A stretch of 44,372 bases of DNA, taken from the NCBI GenBank assembly GCA_002245135.1, contig NGBS01001207.1, forward strand, positions 1-44,372, written 5' to 3'. The DNA comes from Proteromonas lacertae. Its lineage: Eukaryota; Sar; Bigyra; Opalinata; Proteromonadidae. Of the stretch, positions 1 through 13,096 are shown one piece after another; the first letter of the stretch is position 1; every line of letters starts with the position of its first letter. The translations under genes and the position numbers were made by a program. The notes under the pieces are model-generated. The model was not told the DNA's origin, did no database searches, and saw only the letters and a program-made list of their open reading frames with translations.

Positions 1-73
1 AAGAATATTGAAAAGTTGATGGTGATAATAGAGAATAATTACATAAATTGATAAATTATTCGACGAAAATAAA

Positions 74-381
74 ATGAAAGATATTTTAAATGATTATTAT
101 GATTGCACAAGAATATTATTAAATCCAGTAACGTATTATTATTATTATTATTATTATTATATAGAAGAAGGAATAAGATTGAAATGTTGAAACAAGAAAA
201 AAGTGTAAAAAGAAAAGAAAGATATATGAAATACAAAAATGATGAAAATAGTTTGTTAGGGTTAAATGATAGTTATGACTCAAAAGAGTATATATTACTA
301 TATAATTTCCTTAGTGATGATGATTGTGATATATTCCCCAATATAAAGAGCATAGACCATCATTATCACCATAGTAATTAA
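74..381 (+). CDS. small hypothetical protein, one tiny intron
   Basis: An ATG at 74 opens a frame that joins across a 32-bp GT-AG intron (133-164, made of TTA repeats and ending ATATAG) and stops at 381, giving about 91 residues. The product is highly charged, with a lysine/arginine-rich middle (KSVKRKERYMKYK) and an Asp- and His-rich tail. I recognise no domain. Because the window starts just upstream, this may instead be the 3' part of a longer gene; the frame upstream of 74 is closed unless another intron lies there. It ends about 55 bp before the promoter-like motif of the next gene. Confidence 0.4.
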
Positions 382-436
382 TTAAACTGAAATTTACATA
401 TTATTATAACTATTTCTTTTGTTGGATTTGAATAGA

Positions 437-457
437 GGCTCGAATTCTTATTCAAGC
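437..457 (+). promoter_or_regulatory. promoter-like motif before the HCF101-like gene
   Basis: The stretch starts GGCTCGAATTC and ends TTCAAGC, 29 bp before the ATG at 487. Almost the same sequence (GGCTTGAATTC, then TATCAAGC) lies at 41435-41454, also 29 bp before the ATG of another plus-strand gene. The outer parts are inverted (GCTYGA / TCAAGC), so it could form a short stem or bind a dimer. A core-promoter role is inferred from position and repetition only. Confidence 0.45.
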
Positions 458-486
458 TTTTTTTTATAATTTCATTTTTTCTTCAT

Positions 487-2085
487 ATGATTAACAAAAT
501 CATAAAATTATATTCAAAACCATTTTTATATAGGATGATATCTTCAAAAAGCATCAAAATTGAATCTGAAAGTTTAAAATTATTGAAACAAGTATTAAAT
601 CATTGTTTACTTAAATTAGATAGAAGATCCAATCATTAAAAACAAAGATATTGTGACTTTGGGAAGAATTAAGAATTTGTCTCAAAAGAATACAAATATT
701 AGTTTTGATGTAGTATTTCCCACTAAAGCTTATCCTAATCAGAATCAATTAGTAGACTTAATTAAAATCTAAATTAGCTCCTATTTCAAAACAATACAAA
801 ATTGATATAAAATCCTTCAATTACATATGCAAAACCATTTTACTGTGCTAATACATCAAAAAGTACCAGGTTTAGCCAAATGTAAAAACATATTATTGGA
901 GTTAGTAGTTGTAAAGGAGGAGTAGGAAAGTCAACTGTTTCTGTTAATTTGGCATATTCGTATTATTAGAATAATCATAATTATTCGTTAATAGATTAGC
1001 CAAATTAGGTGGAAGAGTAGGATTACTAGATTCAGATATATATGGACCAAGTTTACCATCAATGATTAATCCAACAAATACAAAAAGTATAATAATTATT
1101 ATAATATAGAATAGTAAAATCTGATGGTGAATTTTTATTATCCATTAGAATATGAAGGTGTTAAGAATATGTCTTATGGATTTATTAATAACAATAAAGA
1201 AGAAGCTGCTTCAATAAGAGGACCAATTATCAGTGGATATCTAATGAAAGTATAAATAATAATTAATATATAATATGAATAGTTGTTAGGTTATACAAAA
1301 TGGGGTGATTTAGATTATTTGATAATCGATCTTCCTCCTGGTACTGGTGATATACAAATTACACTTTGTCAACAAAACATCATTATCTGGTTCGGTGATT
1401 GTTACAACTCCTCAATAAATTAAGTCTTATTGATGTTCGTAAAGGCATTAACCTATTTGCTAAATTGAAAGTTCCTTCTTTATGTATTGTTGAAAATATG
1501 GCTTATTTTAAACCTAAAGATGAAGTATATTACCCTTTTGGTAAAGGCAATACAGAGAAATTATTAGATGAATATGGAATAAAAGAATTATTCAAGTTTC
1601 CATTAGATTCTACTTTATCAGAATCATGTAATTATTCTATTCCATATATATTGAAATATCCACACAATGAAATAACAGATAAATATTTTTCTTTAGCAAA
1701 ACATGTATAATATTATATATCATTTTCTATATAGATTGTTAAACAATTAATAATAAATGATTCTCATCCAATTGTTCATCCAAATTTGAATTATAATCCT
1801 AAAACTGGTTTGCATTTGAGAATAGTTTCCAATGAATCAGCTAAAGATTATGTATTAAACTGCAAAGATATTCGATTATCATGTAAATGTGCTGAATGTA
1901 TTGATGAAATGACAAATGAGATAAAAATCAATGGAAATAATGTTTCAGATGATGTATATCCAGTGAATATTACAAGTAAAGGTAATTATGCAGTTCATAT
2001 TGATTGGAGCGATGGTCATAAAGGCTCAATTTATACATTTTCATATTTAGAGAAATTAGCAGAATTATCAACACAGAAGGAATAA
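487..2085 (+). CDS. HCF101/Mrp-type P-loop Fe-S carrier, frame-disturbed
   Basis: MinD/Mrp-family ATPase that carries and delivers Fe-S clusters. Order: basic, acid-poor N-terminus ([20 protein letters not shown], presequence-like); MIP18/DUF59 domain ([15 protein letters not shown]); P-loop [43 protein letters not shown]...YYPFGKG; C-terminal DUF971 domain ([11 protein letters not shown] to the stop). YYPFGKG together with DUF971 points to the HCF101 type rather than NBP35. Introns placed by frame: 592-619, 960-994, 1087-1114, 1250-1282, 1705-1734. The frame changes by one base at about seven points between 760 and 1420 (near 770, 812, 860, 890, 1141, 1377, 1417), while 1420-2085 is clean. 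The protein signal survives on both sides of each change, so this is either a young pseudogene or a region of consensus error. Domain identity is firm; an intact gene is not. Confidence 0.75.
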
Positions 2086-2294
2086 TTAATGATGTTTATA
2101 ACATTAATATTTTTATATTTTGTTTAAGAGTAGTTTTGTATTAAATTCATATAAACATCCTTATATATTGTAAATTGTTGCAATTTTACAATAAAATTGC
2201 TTATATATTATCATAATATTAACATGCTAATAGTATTTAAAATATTTACAATAACTTGTAAAGTAATTGAACTAATTGTTTATTAAAAGGTTTA

Positions 2295-5200
2295 CTATCT
2301 GTTTAACATAGGTCCCAAACCATAATTAATCACTATTCTCAAATTTCTTTCCAACAAATCATAATTTGAATAATCTGGTAAATTAATTCGAAAGAAACAC
2401 GTACTTGCTGATGGTAGTCTATTTGTTAAGTCATATTTACATATTTTAAAATTTGCTATTCCAATTTTCTCCTTTCAAAGGCAATCTACTTCTTCCCCAA
2501 ACAAATCTTATGAATTTTCTTCTTTCTTCATGACTAAAACTCTCCATTACTTTCCAAAAATCAATTATTGTTTGACTATTACTATCATATCCACTGTAAA
2601 TAGTATTTTCTTTCAAATATTCAATATCTATTTCTGCTTTTCCACACACAAATTCTTCTATATCATCTCCATTAAAAAAGAAGAAATATGATTGTGGATT
2701 AACACTATACAATCCTTTTAATATTGATTTTATTTGAATATCACATCGATGAATAAAATAATTGGTTATTAATTCACAATGTTTATCTTTATTCTCCATA
2801 TTCAATTCTTCTTCAATTCCTTCATTTAGATTGATTATCTCACCATTTTCATCACTTATCACAAATGCTGGTTGTTTAGGTAATTCTTCTTCATTTTTAG
2901 CATTTCTTATCTCTTCTAAATTATTATACAAATATTGATCTAAATCATAAATATCTTCATATCTTAATTCATTTCCATTAAAAACATTCCAAAAACATTT
3001 GGGAAACATAAATGGTAAAGAGGCATTTGATAATATTGAATATCCCATTATTCTACCAACAAATTCATACATTTTCAAATGTTCTATCTCTTTACAATTT
3101 GGATTGGGAATAAAGCAATCAGTATCAATACCATATTTATGTTTATTATTACTTGTTGGAATAAACAAATCAAAATGTTCACTGAATAAATCTTCAATCA
3201 TTTCTTCTAAACATTCTCTATATGGTCCACCTGCATCTTCTGCTGATTCATTAATAAAATGAACTTCGAATACTTGATATCCATCACATCTTGCAAACCA
3301 TAGTTTCTTTCCATATACATATAATTGGTTGTATAATTGCTTAAAAACACAATTTGATTGTAATAAGTTTGTTATTTCTTTTTCTTTTTCATTATTTGCT
3401 TTAAATCTATCAATTTCTACATATATTCGACTATTTCTATATCTATTTCTTAATTCATTCTTTATTTTATTGGAATATAACTTCTTTTGTTTCTTTGATA
3501 TAAATATCTTATTCTCTTTAATCAAATATGCAAAACTTCCTTTTACATTTAATTGAGACAAATCAACATATTTTAATACCTCAATCATATTCTTTCCTAT
3601 TATATCAACTGATTTATGTAATTCTTCAAATATATTCCATGCTGGAATATTATCCATCCCATCTTCATTTATGTATTGATTATATATCGCTCTTTTTGGA
3701 ATAGAATCTATTTCATTAATTCTGTTTATAACATTCATTATATTTGTTACTTCTTGATAATTATGATTATATGTCTCAATTTCTTCTTTTATTTCTTTTT
3801 CACCATTATCTTTTATTACTTTTAAATATCTTATAGAATCATTTATTGGTATAACTGTTATAGATAACTTGTACTTTGATGATTTTGACTTTAATAATTT
3901 CATTTCTATACTTATTCTGGTGGTATTATTTATTTCAACAACTAAATCATCATCAAATTTACCTGAAAATTGCTTAGTATCATTGTTATATATTATATTT
4001 ATATTTTCTTTTCCAACATTTGTATCTTTGTGTATAATCACTTTAAAGTTATTATACCAATTACATTCATATTCATATTTCATATATCTGTTTTTACGTG
4101 GATATGAAGATGCTTCATATGTTTTTGTATAATCATTTATTGAATTTGAATAATTAAATAAAGGAATATATTGATTGATAGACATTTCATATAACAATGA
4201 ATAAACTGATGATATTTTCTCTATTGATATTTCATCACTTTCTAATACATCAATATTTATTGGATTTGAATGATATTTTGACATACAATATAATTCTATC
4301 AGGAATAAATCTGTATTGATTTGTTTATTACTGTTTTTAACGTTATTAAATGATTGTAATGCTAAATCATCTATTTCTTTTGATTTTGTAAGTCCATCAA
4401 CAATTCCATCATCTTTACATAAAATCATCAATAAATTCATTATTTTTGTTTTGTTTATAGATTCAATAGACTGTTTCATCACAATATCTAATATTTGCTG
4501 CTTTAATTCTTTATTTATATTTGATTTAAGCAACAAAATACTTAATAACCATAATGACCATTCCAAATTTGGATAGGATATAATGTTCTTTTCTAATAAT
4601 TCTTCATAATCTAATCCAATTACAAACATTCTATATCCCCAACTTATATCATCACTTTGATATGAAAATTTGTAGAATAAAGTGTTGGAATTTACTACAA
4701 AAGATTTAAGACTATTATTCTCATCAAATCGTTTAAAAGTATTTTTACATCTTTCATCAAAACAAAAATTCAACTTTCCATTTCCAATATCACTCTTTTC
4801 ATCAAATATTATCACCATTGATTCACAATTTGGAAGATATACTTTTCCTGTATAATTAGAACCACTATAAAGTGGATGTAATGATTCTATCACTTTATAA
4901 TTAGTAATTGATGATGTAACTGAAGAATGATTTAAATGCCATAGTATTTCTTTTACTGAAAGTGATATAATTGATGATAAAGGATACTGAATATCTTCAC
5001 ATTGAGATATTTCATTTCCTATTCTAATTTGATTATTAATTCTATCATTCTTTAACATGCCAACATACATCTTTGTCATTATTTCAAATGAATCATCATA
5101 TTTTGAATTTTCTATTACATTTGATAATATCTTTGTATTTAAAGAATTTCCACTACTTAATCTTTTATATAATTGAAGAAATAAATATGGATCTTCAATT

Positions 5201-8200
5201 GAATAAACATTTGGATTATTAACCATCAGTTTCATTATCATATCTCTATTTGTATTTATGATTAATGTATTTGTTATTTCATTTATATAATTCAATGAAT
5301 CATTTGTATTACATATCTTATAACCATATTTATCATCTATAAAGTAAACTTGTTTTGTCAATAAATCATCTTTAATACTGATTATTTTATATTCATTCTT
5401 ATACATTGTAAGAAAGTGATTCTCTTTATTCTGCTTATATAAAAATATTGCTATTTCTTTGGTTGGATTATTCAAATATGGCTGATTAGCTAAATATACT
5501 ATTTGACCAATTTTTAATGGAATTTTACTGTCATATTTTGATAAAATACAATTATTAGAAGTTTTATTATTTAAAACATTAGAAATATTCCCTTCACATA
5601 TTTTATAATAATCCATCTGTTGCTTAATTAATAAATCTCTTGCTAATTCACCTTTAAACATCTCTTTTGAATAGTGTTTATATTTCTCTTTATTTTCTAA
5701 TAACCAATTTGCAGCTTCATCTGGATCTTTAAATAATTCCATAGCTTTTTTAGCTAATTCTATTGAACAACCTATTTGTTCAGACAATATTAATTCATTT
5801 TGACAATACGTAGTTGATTTAACAAATAAATAATTCATGGAATAAAACATATTGGAATTGAATGTTAATATATGAGATAGTTGAAGTGTTGATAATGATG
5901 ATGGAATGTTTGATATTGACAATGAGATATTCAGTATTGATTTTATTATATTTTGTAATAAAACAGTTGGAATTGATTCATAATGATTATTAACTTCATA
6001 TTTCAAATAATTGAATAACAATAATGAGATTGCTTCTATTTGAACAGAAAGAGATTTATTCAGATTAATATCATTTATATCATATACTACTTTTATTAAA
6101 TCACATAATAGTGATGAATATGGAGTTTCATTTAATGGAATTGATGGAATATTCATTGATATAATTGAATCATAATCAACTTCATATATCTCTTTTGATG
6201 ATTCTATTTTAACTTTCAACTTTGAATAACATTCTTCCATTTCTATTACTCTACATTTTAATATAATTCCTTTCATATTCACTTCAACGATAGAATCTTT
6301 AGAGATTGTTGATTGAATTCCACCATGAATTGATAATATTCCTACACTTATATAAATATCATCATTCATTCTAAAAGAATCAATAGATTTTAATGATTCA
6401 ATCAGTTTCTCTACATATATATGAGATTCATTGAATAGTAATGTGAATAATGATTTATTATTTATCACATTTCTTAAAAATTGGAGTAAATTTGTTTTTT
6501 TCCACATCAAGTTTCTTCCATTATAGTTATTATAAGAATTTACACAATTATCATGAGATGGGAATATCATTCCTACTTTTGTATGAGGTAATTGACATTG
6601 CTTACATATATTTGATCCAATTTCATTATCACATTCACATGCGATACATTTCCATGTTGAAGTAGATTTGATATTATCATAATAATCATTTGTTTTAAAT
6701 GTCATATTATCATCATATAATATTATTCGTCCTAATTCTAATAATAATATCATCATGAAATCTAAAATTCTCTTTAAAAATGATGAATCAGTTGTTGATA
6801 TTTCTAATAGATTGCTTTTGATACATTTTAATATTAATATTTGATTTGGTATTGTTGCATTTTGATATAAATCTATCATCATCAACAAAACATTTTGGTT
6901 TTTAATCCATTCTTTTAATATTGTTGAATCACTAATTCTGTATAATTGTGATAATATAAGAGATAATTTTCTACTAATTATTGATTCATCTTCATTTAAC
7001 AGATCTAAATCAACATTTATTCCTTTTTCTTTATCATTTGATTGAATAAGTGAGATTAACATATCTCTTTCTTTATCATATGATAATTGGATTTGATTTT
7101 GGTTATATTGTTTAATATTATCCAATTTTCTTTCTAAATATGTAAATAATGATGATGAATGCGGATTTGATGATTGTATTGAAATATTTGTTGATGGTAT
7201 AACGATTGGTTGATATGAAGGAATTTCTTCTTTTGAATTTTTCTTAAACAATTCTTCAAATTTATCTTCATATTTCTTTTCATATAATCTTTTCTTTATT
7301 CCACCTTCTTTTGTAATAGATGATGTAATAAACAAAACAATATTATTACATAAATCATCTATTGAACAAGTTGCTAAAATAGCATCATGAAAACTTCTGT
7401 GAAAAGATGTTGTTGTTATACCACTATCAATATTTAATCTATGTAATTCATTACCATCTTCAATTTCCATTTTATTGTTTTCTACATTCTCCTTATTCTT
7501 TTCTTTTAAAGCATGACTAACTAGATATCTAATATTCTCCTCACTTATATATTTAACATATAAATGTAAATCTAAACCAGGTTCAATACCATATTTTCTC
7601 CAAAATGAATCACTTAAATTCATTGACAATAATTCTAATAATAATTCGGATTTATTGAAATATCCATTTGATATTGCATCATAAACAGATTGATGATAAT
7701 CTTCTATACTTTTTTCTTCTATTCATTATAAACAATTAATATATTATACTTTTAATCTCATTTATATCTTTAAGATGATAAATCTTGTTAAATCTAATGA
7801 TATGATTGAATAAATCCATTATTTGCGATTCTTCTAATATCCAAGAATCACATTCTGTATAATCCAAATATAACTCTTTTACATATAATAAATCATTATA
7901 ATACTATATGAAAATAAAATAATGAATGAAATATACTTGTTTATCAAAACAAACAATCATTGAATTCTTAAACGAAATTAAAAATCTGAGAAATTCATTT
8001 GATAATTCATAATATGATTTGGATTTACATCCATATACATCTTTTGAATAATGATGATAGCAGTTGATTTCCTCTTCTATTGATAATTCTTTATTTTTAT
8101 ATTTTCCACATAAACTACATAAAAATCCATTCAATATCAACGAATTTGAACCATCATTATTCAATAGTAAACTATACATTCTCAAACCAGATATTCTCAA

Positions 8201-11200
8201 TTTAGTTCTTATTTCTCTTCTTTCTAATAGTCTAATCATCATTTCATTACTTATTGAATTTCCATTACAAATATAAGATAAAGCAACTTTCACTTTTGAT
8301 TCTACATCATTCTTTTTATCACTTGAATTATGTAATTCACATTGTTGTATTAAAATACATCTTTCTTCTAATCTTTTCAAATAATCATTCAATGTATTTG
8401 GTAATGTAAAATCAACATTTCTTCTTTCATTTTCATTTTCACTTTGATTCTCTCTTTCATTTGTTTCTTCTTCTATTCTGTTATAAAATTGTTTCATTTC
8501 TCTTAAATGATGTATTACTCTACATAAAGTTATTATTATTGGCTTTATTGTTTCATAATCAAATTCACTTTCTTCATTTTCATTAAATATTATAAACATC
8601 TTAAATATATCTAATGATTTTCCATAAATATATGATAAACTACATAAACATTGAATTATTGGATTAAACATTTCTTTATTATTCATTATCAACTGTGGAC
8701 CAATTATTCCATTAAGTTTTGTTATTATTTTAACAATGAATCTCATTGATTTATCTGTTGATTTGGATAATGAAGTGTATAATTGATTTGTCAAAGAATC
8801 ACTTTTTGGTTTGTTTATTGTTTGAATGAAATTATCATCAGATATTCTCTTATCAATTGGTAATTTTGATATATATTTGTTATTATCAAATGATTCTAAT
8901 AGAAACTGTAATATTGGAGGATTTGTAATTGATTGTAATGATTCAAAGGAGAATTGTTTATCTGTATTTGTTAATCCTTTCATTTCCATTTTCTCTAATG
9001 GTTTTACATGAATCAATTCATTGAATTCATCATATTCATATTTTGATATGTAATTGTTTATGAATAATAATATCATATTTGAGTATCTAATGTAGGTTAT
9101 TGAAGAAACTAATGGATGAAAAGTCAATTCTGGAACTATTCAATTATAGTAATAAACAATATACAACTTATTCCATTATTCTCTATTTCATGAGGAATTA
9201 ATCCAATCACATCATAATTCATATTAAATGGAGTTTCTATTTCATAATCTTTCATTAATCCATTACAAAATAATGGGGAATTTAACCAATATGACAACTT
9301 TTCTTCTTCATATGACATTGTAAGTGATTTTGTTAATTGAGAAGCACAATAACCACAAACATATGAAATATAATCATATAAACATTCATTTTGGATATTT
9401 CGATTATTATTCATTATTTCATAAATATCATTTCTTAAACCAATCAAATCGGATGAAATAGCTGAGATAAATGGAAATATTAATTCATCTGATTGAACTT
9501 TGGTTATAATAAACAAAATTAAGAATAAATTCAATGGTAATGTTTGAAACACAAATGAATATTCTTTATCAAGACACTTTGATGAATTTGCATTATTCAA
9601 ATAATGTCTTACACTGATTAATAATGAATCTATCATTCTATAATCAAATATAATAACAATATTTATACTCAATAATATAATGAAGTTTCTCTTTAAGATT
9701 ACTATTATCAATTGTTTTAATTTCTTTCATAAACTGAAATACAGTTGATTCTAAAATGAATTGTAGAATTGTTTCACCTAAACAATTTTCATGATGACTT
9801 TTAATTGAAGAGGAGAGTATTTTTAAAGTTTCAAAATGGAACATTTTGATTTTTGGATTGAAAACATCACTTTCAAGTTTACACATCTCTTTTGGATTGG
9901 CTAATAATGGTTTAAATATTTCAACAATTTGATTTGATAAATAATTATCATATTTACTTGCATTTATCAATATTTCTAGTTTTGAACCAGGAGGTGAATC
10001 TTTGAGTATGTTTATACTATAATTCTTCATAATTTCTGATAATTTTATATTCTTCAATAAATCTCTTATCTTCTCATTGTTTTCTTTATCATTAATCCAA
10101 TCATTGTATTTCGTTATGGTTGTACAGATTGTAATAACAAAAGATTCTAATACATCTGAATAATTACAACCACTATTTGATAAATCATATGAATAAAGAT
10201 AATTCATTTCTTTATTCAATAAATCAAATAACAAAACAATCATCTCTATATTATCAATTGTTGTTATTGGATTTGACATTAGTAGTTGAATGTAATTTAA
10301 CAATACTGACAGATAATGAGGATGAAGATCTAAAACATGCCAATCACCCAATTCAAGTTTGTTAATTATTCTAAGAAATTCTAATGGATAGTTAGAATAG
10401 TATAATTTCTCTTCTTCTTCATATGAAACTATCTTTGCATCTTTAATTGAAAGTTTTATTTGAATGAATACATCAATCAATTTACATTTATTCTCTTCAT
10501 TCATTTTGATTCTGTCTATATTCATTAGAAATTGAAATAAATAATCTATTGCTCCTGTTTTTAATACCAAATCTAAGATTGCAGAAACTGTTTCATTATA
10601 ACAATCTATCTCATTTGAGTTTAAAATATGGTTGAATAGTTTATCAAATATATTTCTAATTGAAACATCATATCTACTATTTGATGAATGTTTTGTTAAA
10701 TAAAATGTATCTATTGATATTTTCTCACTCTTTCCATTGAATAAAGTAACTTCCAATTCAAATAGATTATTGAATGGAATTCTATCTTTTTTAAATACAA
10801 CACATAGTTTTTTACCTTTTACATCTTTTTTATTCAATTCATAATCTATTTCGATTGGTGGGATAATCATTGGATTTCCATATTTGAAAATGAATTTTAT
10901 TCTAAACGTAAATAAACAAAAGAATAATACTTTTGTGGCATTCTTTCATCATCAAATATTAATTTTGCACTTTTAATTGGATCAAAAAAATGATTTTGTT
11001 TATTATAATAGAAATGATATATTTTATCTTTGCCAATAAATTCACCTATATTAATGAAGTGATTAATAAAAATACCATTCGCTTTCATAAAGTTACAAAA
11101 CTCTTTATAAAAACAAAGGCTATACAATTTTGATCTGTTAAATGAGTAATATTATTAATTTATACAATTCATAATCATTATTATATGCTTTTAACATCAG

Positions 11201-11637
11201 TTGAATTTCTCTTAATACAACCGAATTTATGATTGATATATTCTTTTCTATTTCATTGATAATCTGATATTTATCATCTTTTTCTTTAGTATCAATCATT
11301 TTATAATCATTAGTAGATCTTGCCTATATAAATAACAAATAATAACATACTACTTTGACATAATTATCATTTTCTTCAATCAACAAAAATAGTAAGTCAT
11401 TTATTCTCATTTCTACATCTTTACTTCTTTTGGCTGTACATTCAACATAGCCATTATATATCTGCTTGTCATACCACTTCTTACAGAAATCATCTTCTTC
11501 TTTCAGCTTTTTGGTAAATACACTGTTAGTTTTCTATAATATAATCATAAATAACATACATAAGGAGTTTTTATATTGATCTTGTATAAATTGTCAAGCA
11601 ATAGTGAAAATTCTACTTTTTCTTTAATTGTAGTCAT
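2295..11637 (-). CDS. giant HECT-type E3 ubiquitin ligase, nine exons
   Basis: Transfers ubiquitin from an E2 to substrates through a HECT cysteine. Nine exons join in frame from ATG 11637 to 2446 (2983 codons). Introns: 11534-11559, 11324-11353, 11135-11165, 10902-10930, 9638-9668, 9136-9164, 7904-7936, 7719-7749, all 26-33 bp. Visible parts: a long helical N-terminus; RanBP2-type zinc finger near residue 1583 (WKCIACECDN...CKQC); UBA-like motif near 1870-1900; a CUB-like segment near 2165-2260 ending ISWGYRMFVIG; HECT from about 2620, ending RFVWGRSRLP. The open frame stops at 2446, but one base over it continues RLPSASTCFFRINLP (catalytic Cys codon 2397-2399) to a stop at 2295-2297. An extra base in the A-run 2448-2451 explains the shift. 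The family resembles large HERC/HECTD-like ligases; the exact orthologue is not clear. Confidence 0.85.
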
Positions 11638-12360
11638 TCTTTATCTATAAAAGAAGATAATGAGGTAATGAGCATGAAAGTGAGAGATATATTGTGTAAA
11701 ATGATAGATATATATATACCAACTGCAAATAATGCAAATTTAACTGCTCTTAAATGTTCACTAGAGAAGAAAACAAAGAAATGCAAAAAAGAAAAAACTT
11801 TCAATTTTCTTTTTTACAATAAATTTTTGGCTCTCTTATAACACATTACCTCCATAATAGAAAACAACCGATAAACATGTGCAAACTCATCATGAATTGT
11901 TGCTAATGAAAAGCACTTTGTTTCAGAGAGTAATATCTAATTCTATAAATGCTATATCAGAATACGATATTTTATTAGCATTACTAAATTAATGTGGTAG
12001 TATTCATATGCAGAACATAATTCAAACTACTAGAACATTTATGAATAAATTAACACATCTGAGAAGGTTGTCTAGAAATAATAATGATTAATCTATATAC
12101 ATATTATTTCTTTCAATTATACTATAAAACACAGTGCTCAACTCCTAATTAACTGAATTTAATGAACATTTATGCTATACAGTACTTTCCATCACACATA
12201 AACGCATCAATTAATTTTAGACCAAATCTTATTCTTGTATATCATTTAATTAATAGATTTTCAAATATCAGAAAACCGAAAACCGAATCTTTAATGATTT
12301 TTTTTAATCTTTGTTTTTAGTGGTTAATTACACTTTAAAGCAATTAATTAATATATGTAT
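11638..12360. other. intergenic, possible gene relic
   Basis: No convincing gene. The stretch from about 11870 to 12080 has short open pieces on the plus strand that read like decayed coding sequence (for example AISEYDILLALLN), but no start, splice sites or family could be assigned. The rest is AT-rich. It separates the 5' end of the HECT ligase gene from the left side of the virus-like fossil. Confidence 0.3.
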
Positions 12361-12391
12361 AACCGTAAGAATATCACTGTAGGTGGGTAAA

Positions 12392-12466
12392 CCGTACCAG
12401 ACTATTCTTAGGTGCCTTCTACAGGTAAGAATAAGCGATTTGAGTGTAAATTAGTTTTTGGTACGG
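12392..12466. repeat. nested inverted repeats near left end of the fossil
   Basis: CCGTACC (12392-12398) pairs with GGTACGG (12460-12466), and inside it ATTCTTA (12404-12410) pairs with TAAGAAT (12426-12432). This nested arrangement is richer in G+C than its surroundings. It may belong to the terminal region of the virus-like element. Confidence 0.45.
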
Positions 12467-12503
12467 GTTATAGTGGAGGAAGCGGTGAGTTTAAATTTCT
12501 TTA

Positions 12504-12540
12504 TATATTTTAGTGTATGAGTAATTTTATGGGTTAAAAT
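12504..12540 (+). repeat. left copy of inverted similarity, possible inner TIR of the fossil
   Basis: Reads ATATTTTAGTGTATGAG and then TTTTATGGGT. The reverse complement of 28462-28498 reads ATATTTTAGTGTGTGAA and then TTTATGGGT. The two are about 37 bp, inverted, and lie at the two sides of the virus-like element, as the inner parts of decayed or divergent terminal repeats would. Confidence 0.45.
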
Positions 12541-12615
12541 TTTTTCTTTTGCTTTTTGTATATAATTTCATTTAACTTTTTCTTATTGTTTTTTATCAAT
12601 CATAATTTCAAAAGA

Positions 12616-12969
12616 ATGTCAAGAATTTGGATCGAGAATGTTAATATAGAAGATAGAAATAAGCGTGAAGATGAAGACTTTGAAAGAATCTATGCAATCA
12701 TTGAAAGTGAAGTAGCTAGAATAGTAGCTCAACCACCACCACCATCACCTCCAGTAGTAATGTGGTATACATCTGATACTGCTGATGAGGATGATAGAAA
12801 GTATGAAGAATGGCGTGCAATTCATAAACCAACTAGAGTAGCACAAGCAACCATACGCCCTAGAAAATGGGTTGATCCTGAAGAAGAACGCAGAAAAACC
12901 AAGATGTTAAAGCGTTATGGCATTGATGAAAAAAACATCATTGAAGAAAGACTAAGATTTCATAACTAA
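12616..12969 (+). CDS. fossil-element small charged protein
   Basis: About 117 residues, first gene of the virus-like element. The ATG at 12616 is preferred over 12556 because the longer frame only adds an AT-rich hydrophobic stretch. The product is acidic and basic by turns, with a proline-rich patch (QPPPPSPPVV) and a WVDPEEER segment. No family is recognised. It is followed by three further plus-strand genes in the same direction. Confidence 0.45.
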   Translation: MSRIWIENVNIEDRNKREDEDFERIYAIIESEVARIVAQPPPPSPPVVMWYTSDTADEDDRKYEEWRAIHKPTRVAQATIRPRKWVDPEEERRKTKMLKRYGIDEKNIIEERLRFHN

Positions 12970-13096
12970 TTCTTAAATCATTGGTTTTAATTGAATTTTG
13001 TTTTTTGATTGGTTGAATAGAAATAAACATAATATTACATAATTCTTTTCATTCGTAAATTTCTTGCGATTTTTGAAATAATCTACATAAATTAAA

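Noticed and set aside
1129-1160. Possible 22-bp intron GTGAATTTTTATTATCCATTAG in the HCF101-like gene, avoiding one frame change
   Set aside because: It would delete conserved residues before EYEGVK, and the one-base change gives a better family match.
2999-4576. Several plus-strand frames of 60-90 codons opposite the HECT ligase
   Set aside because: Shadows of the minus-strand gene; hydrophobic low-complexity translations with no start context.
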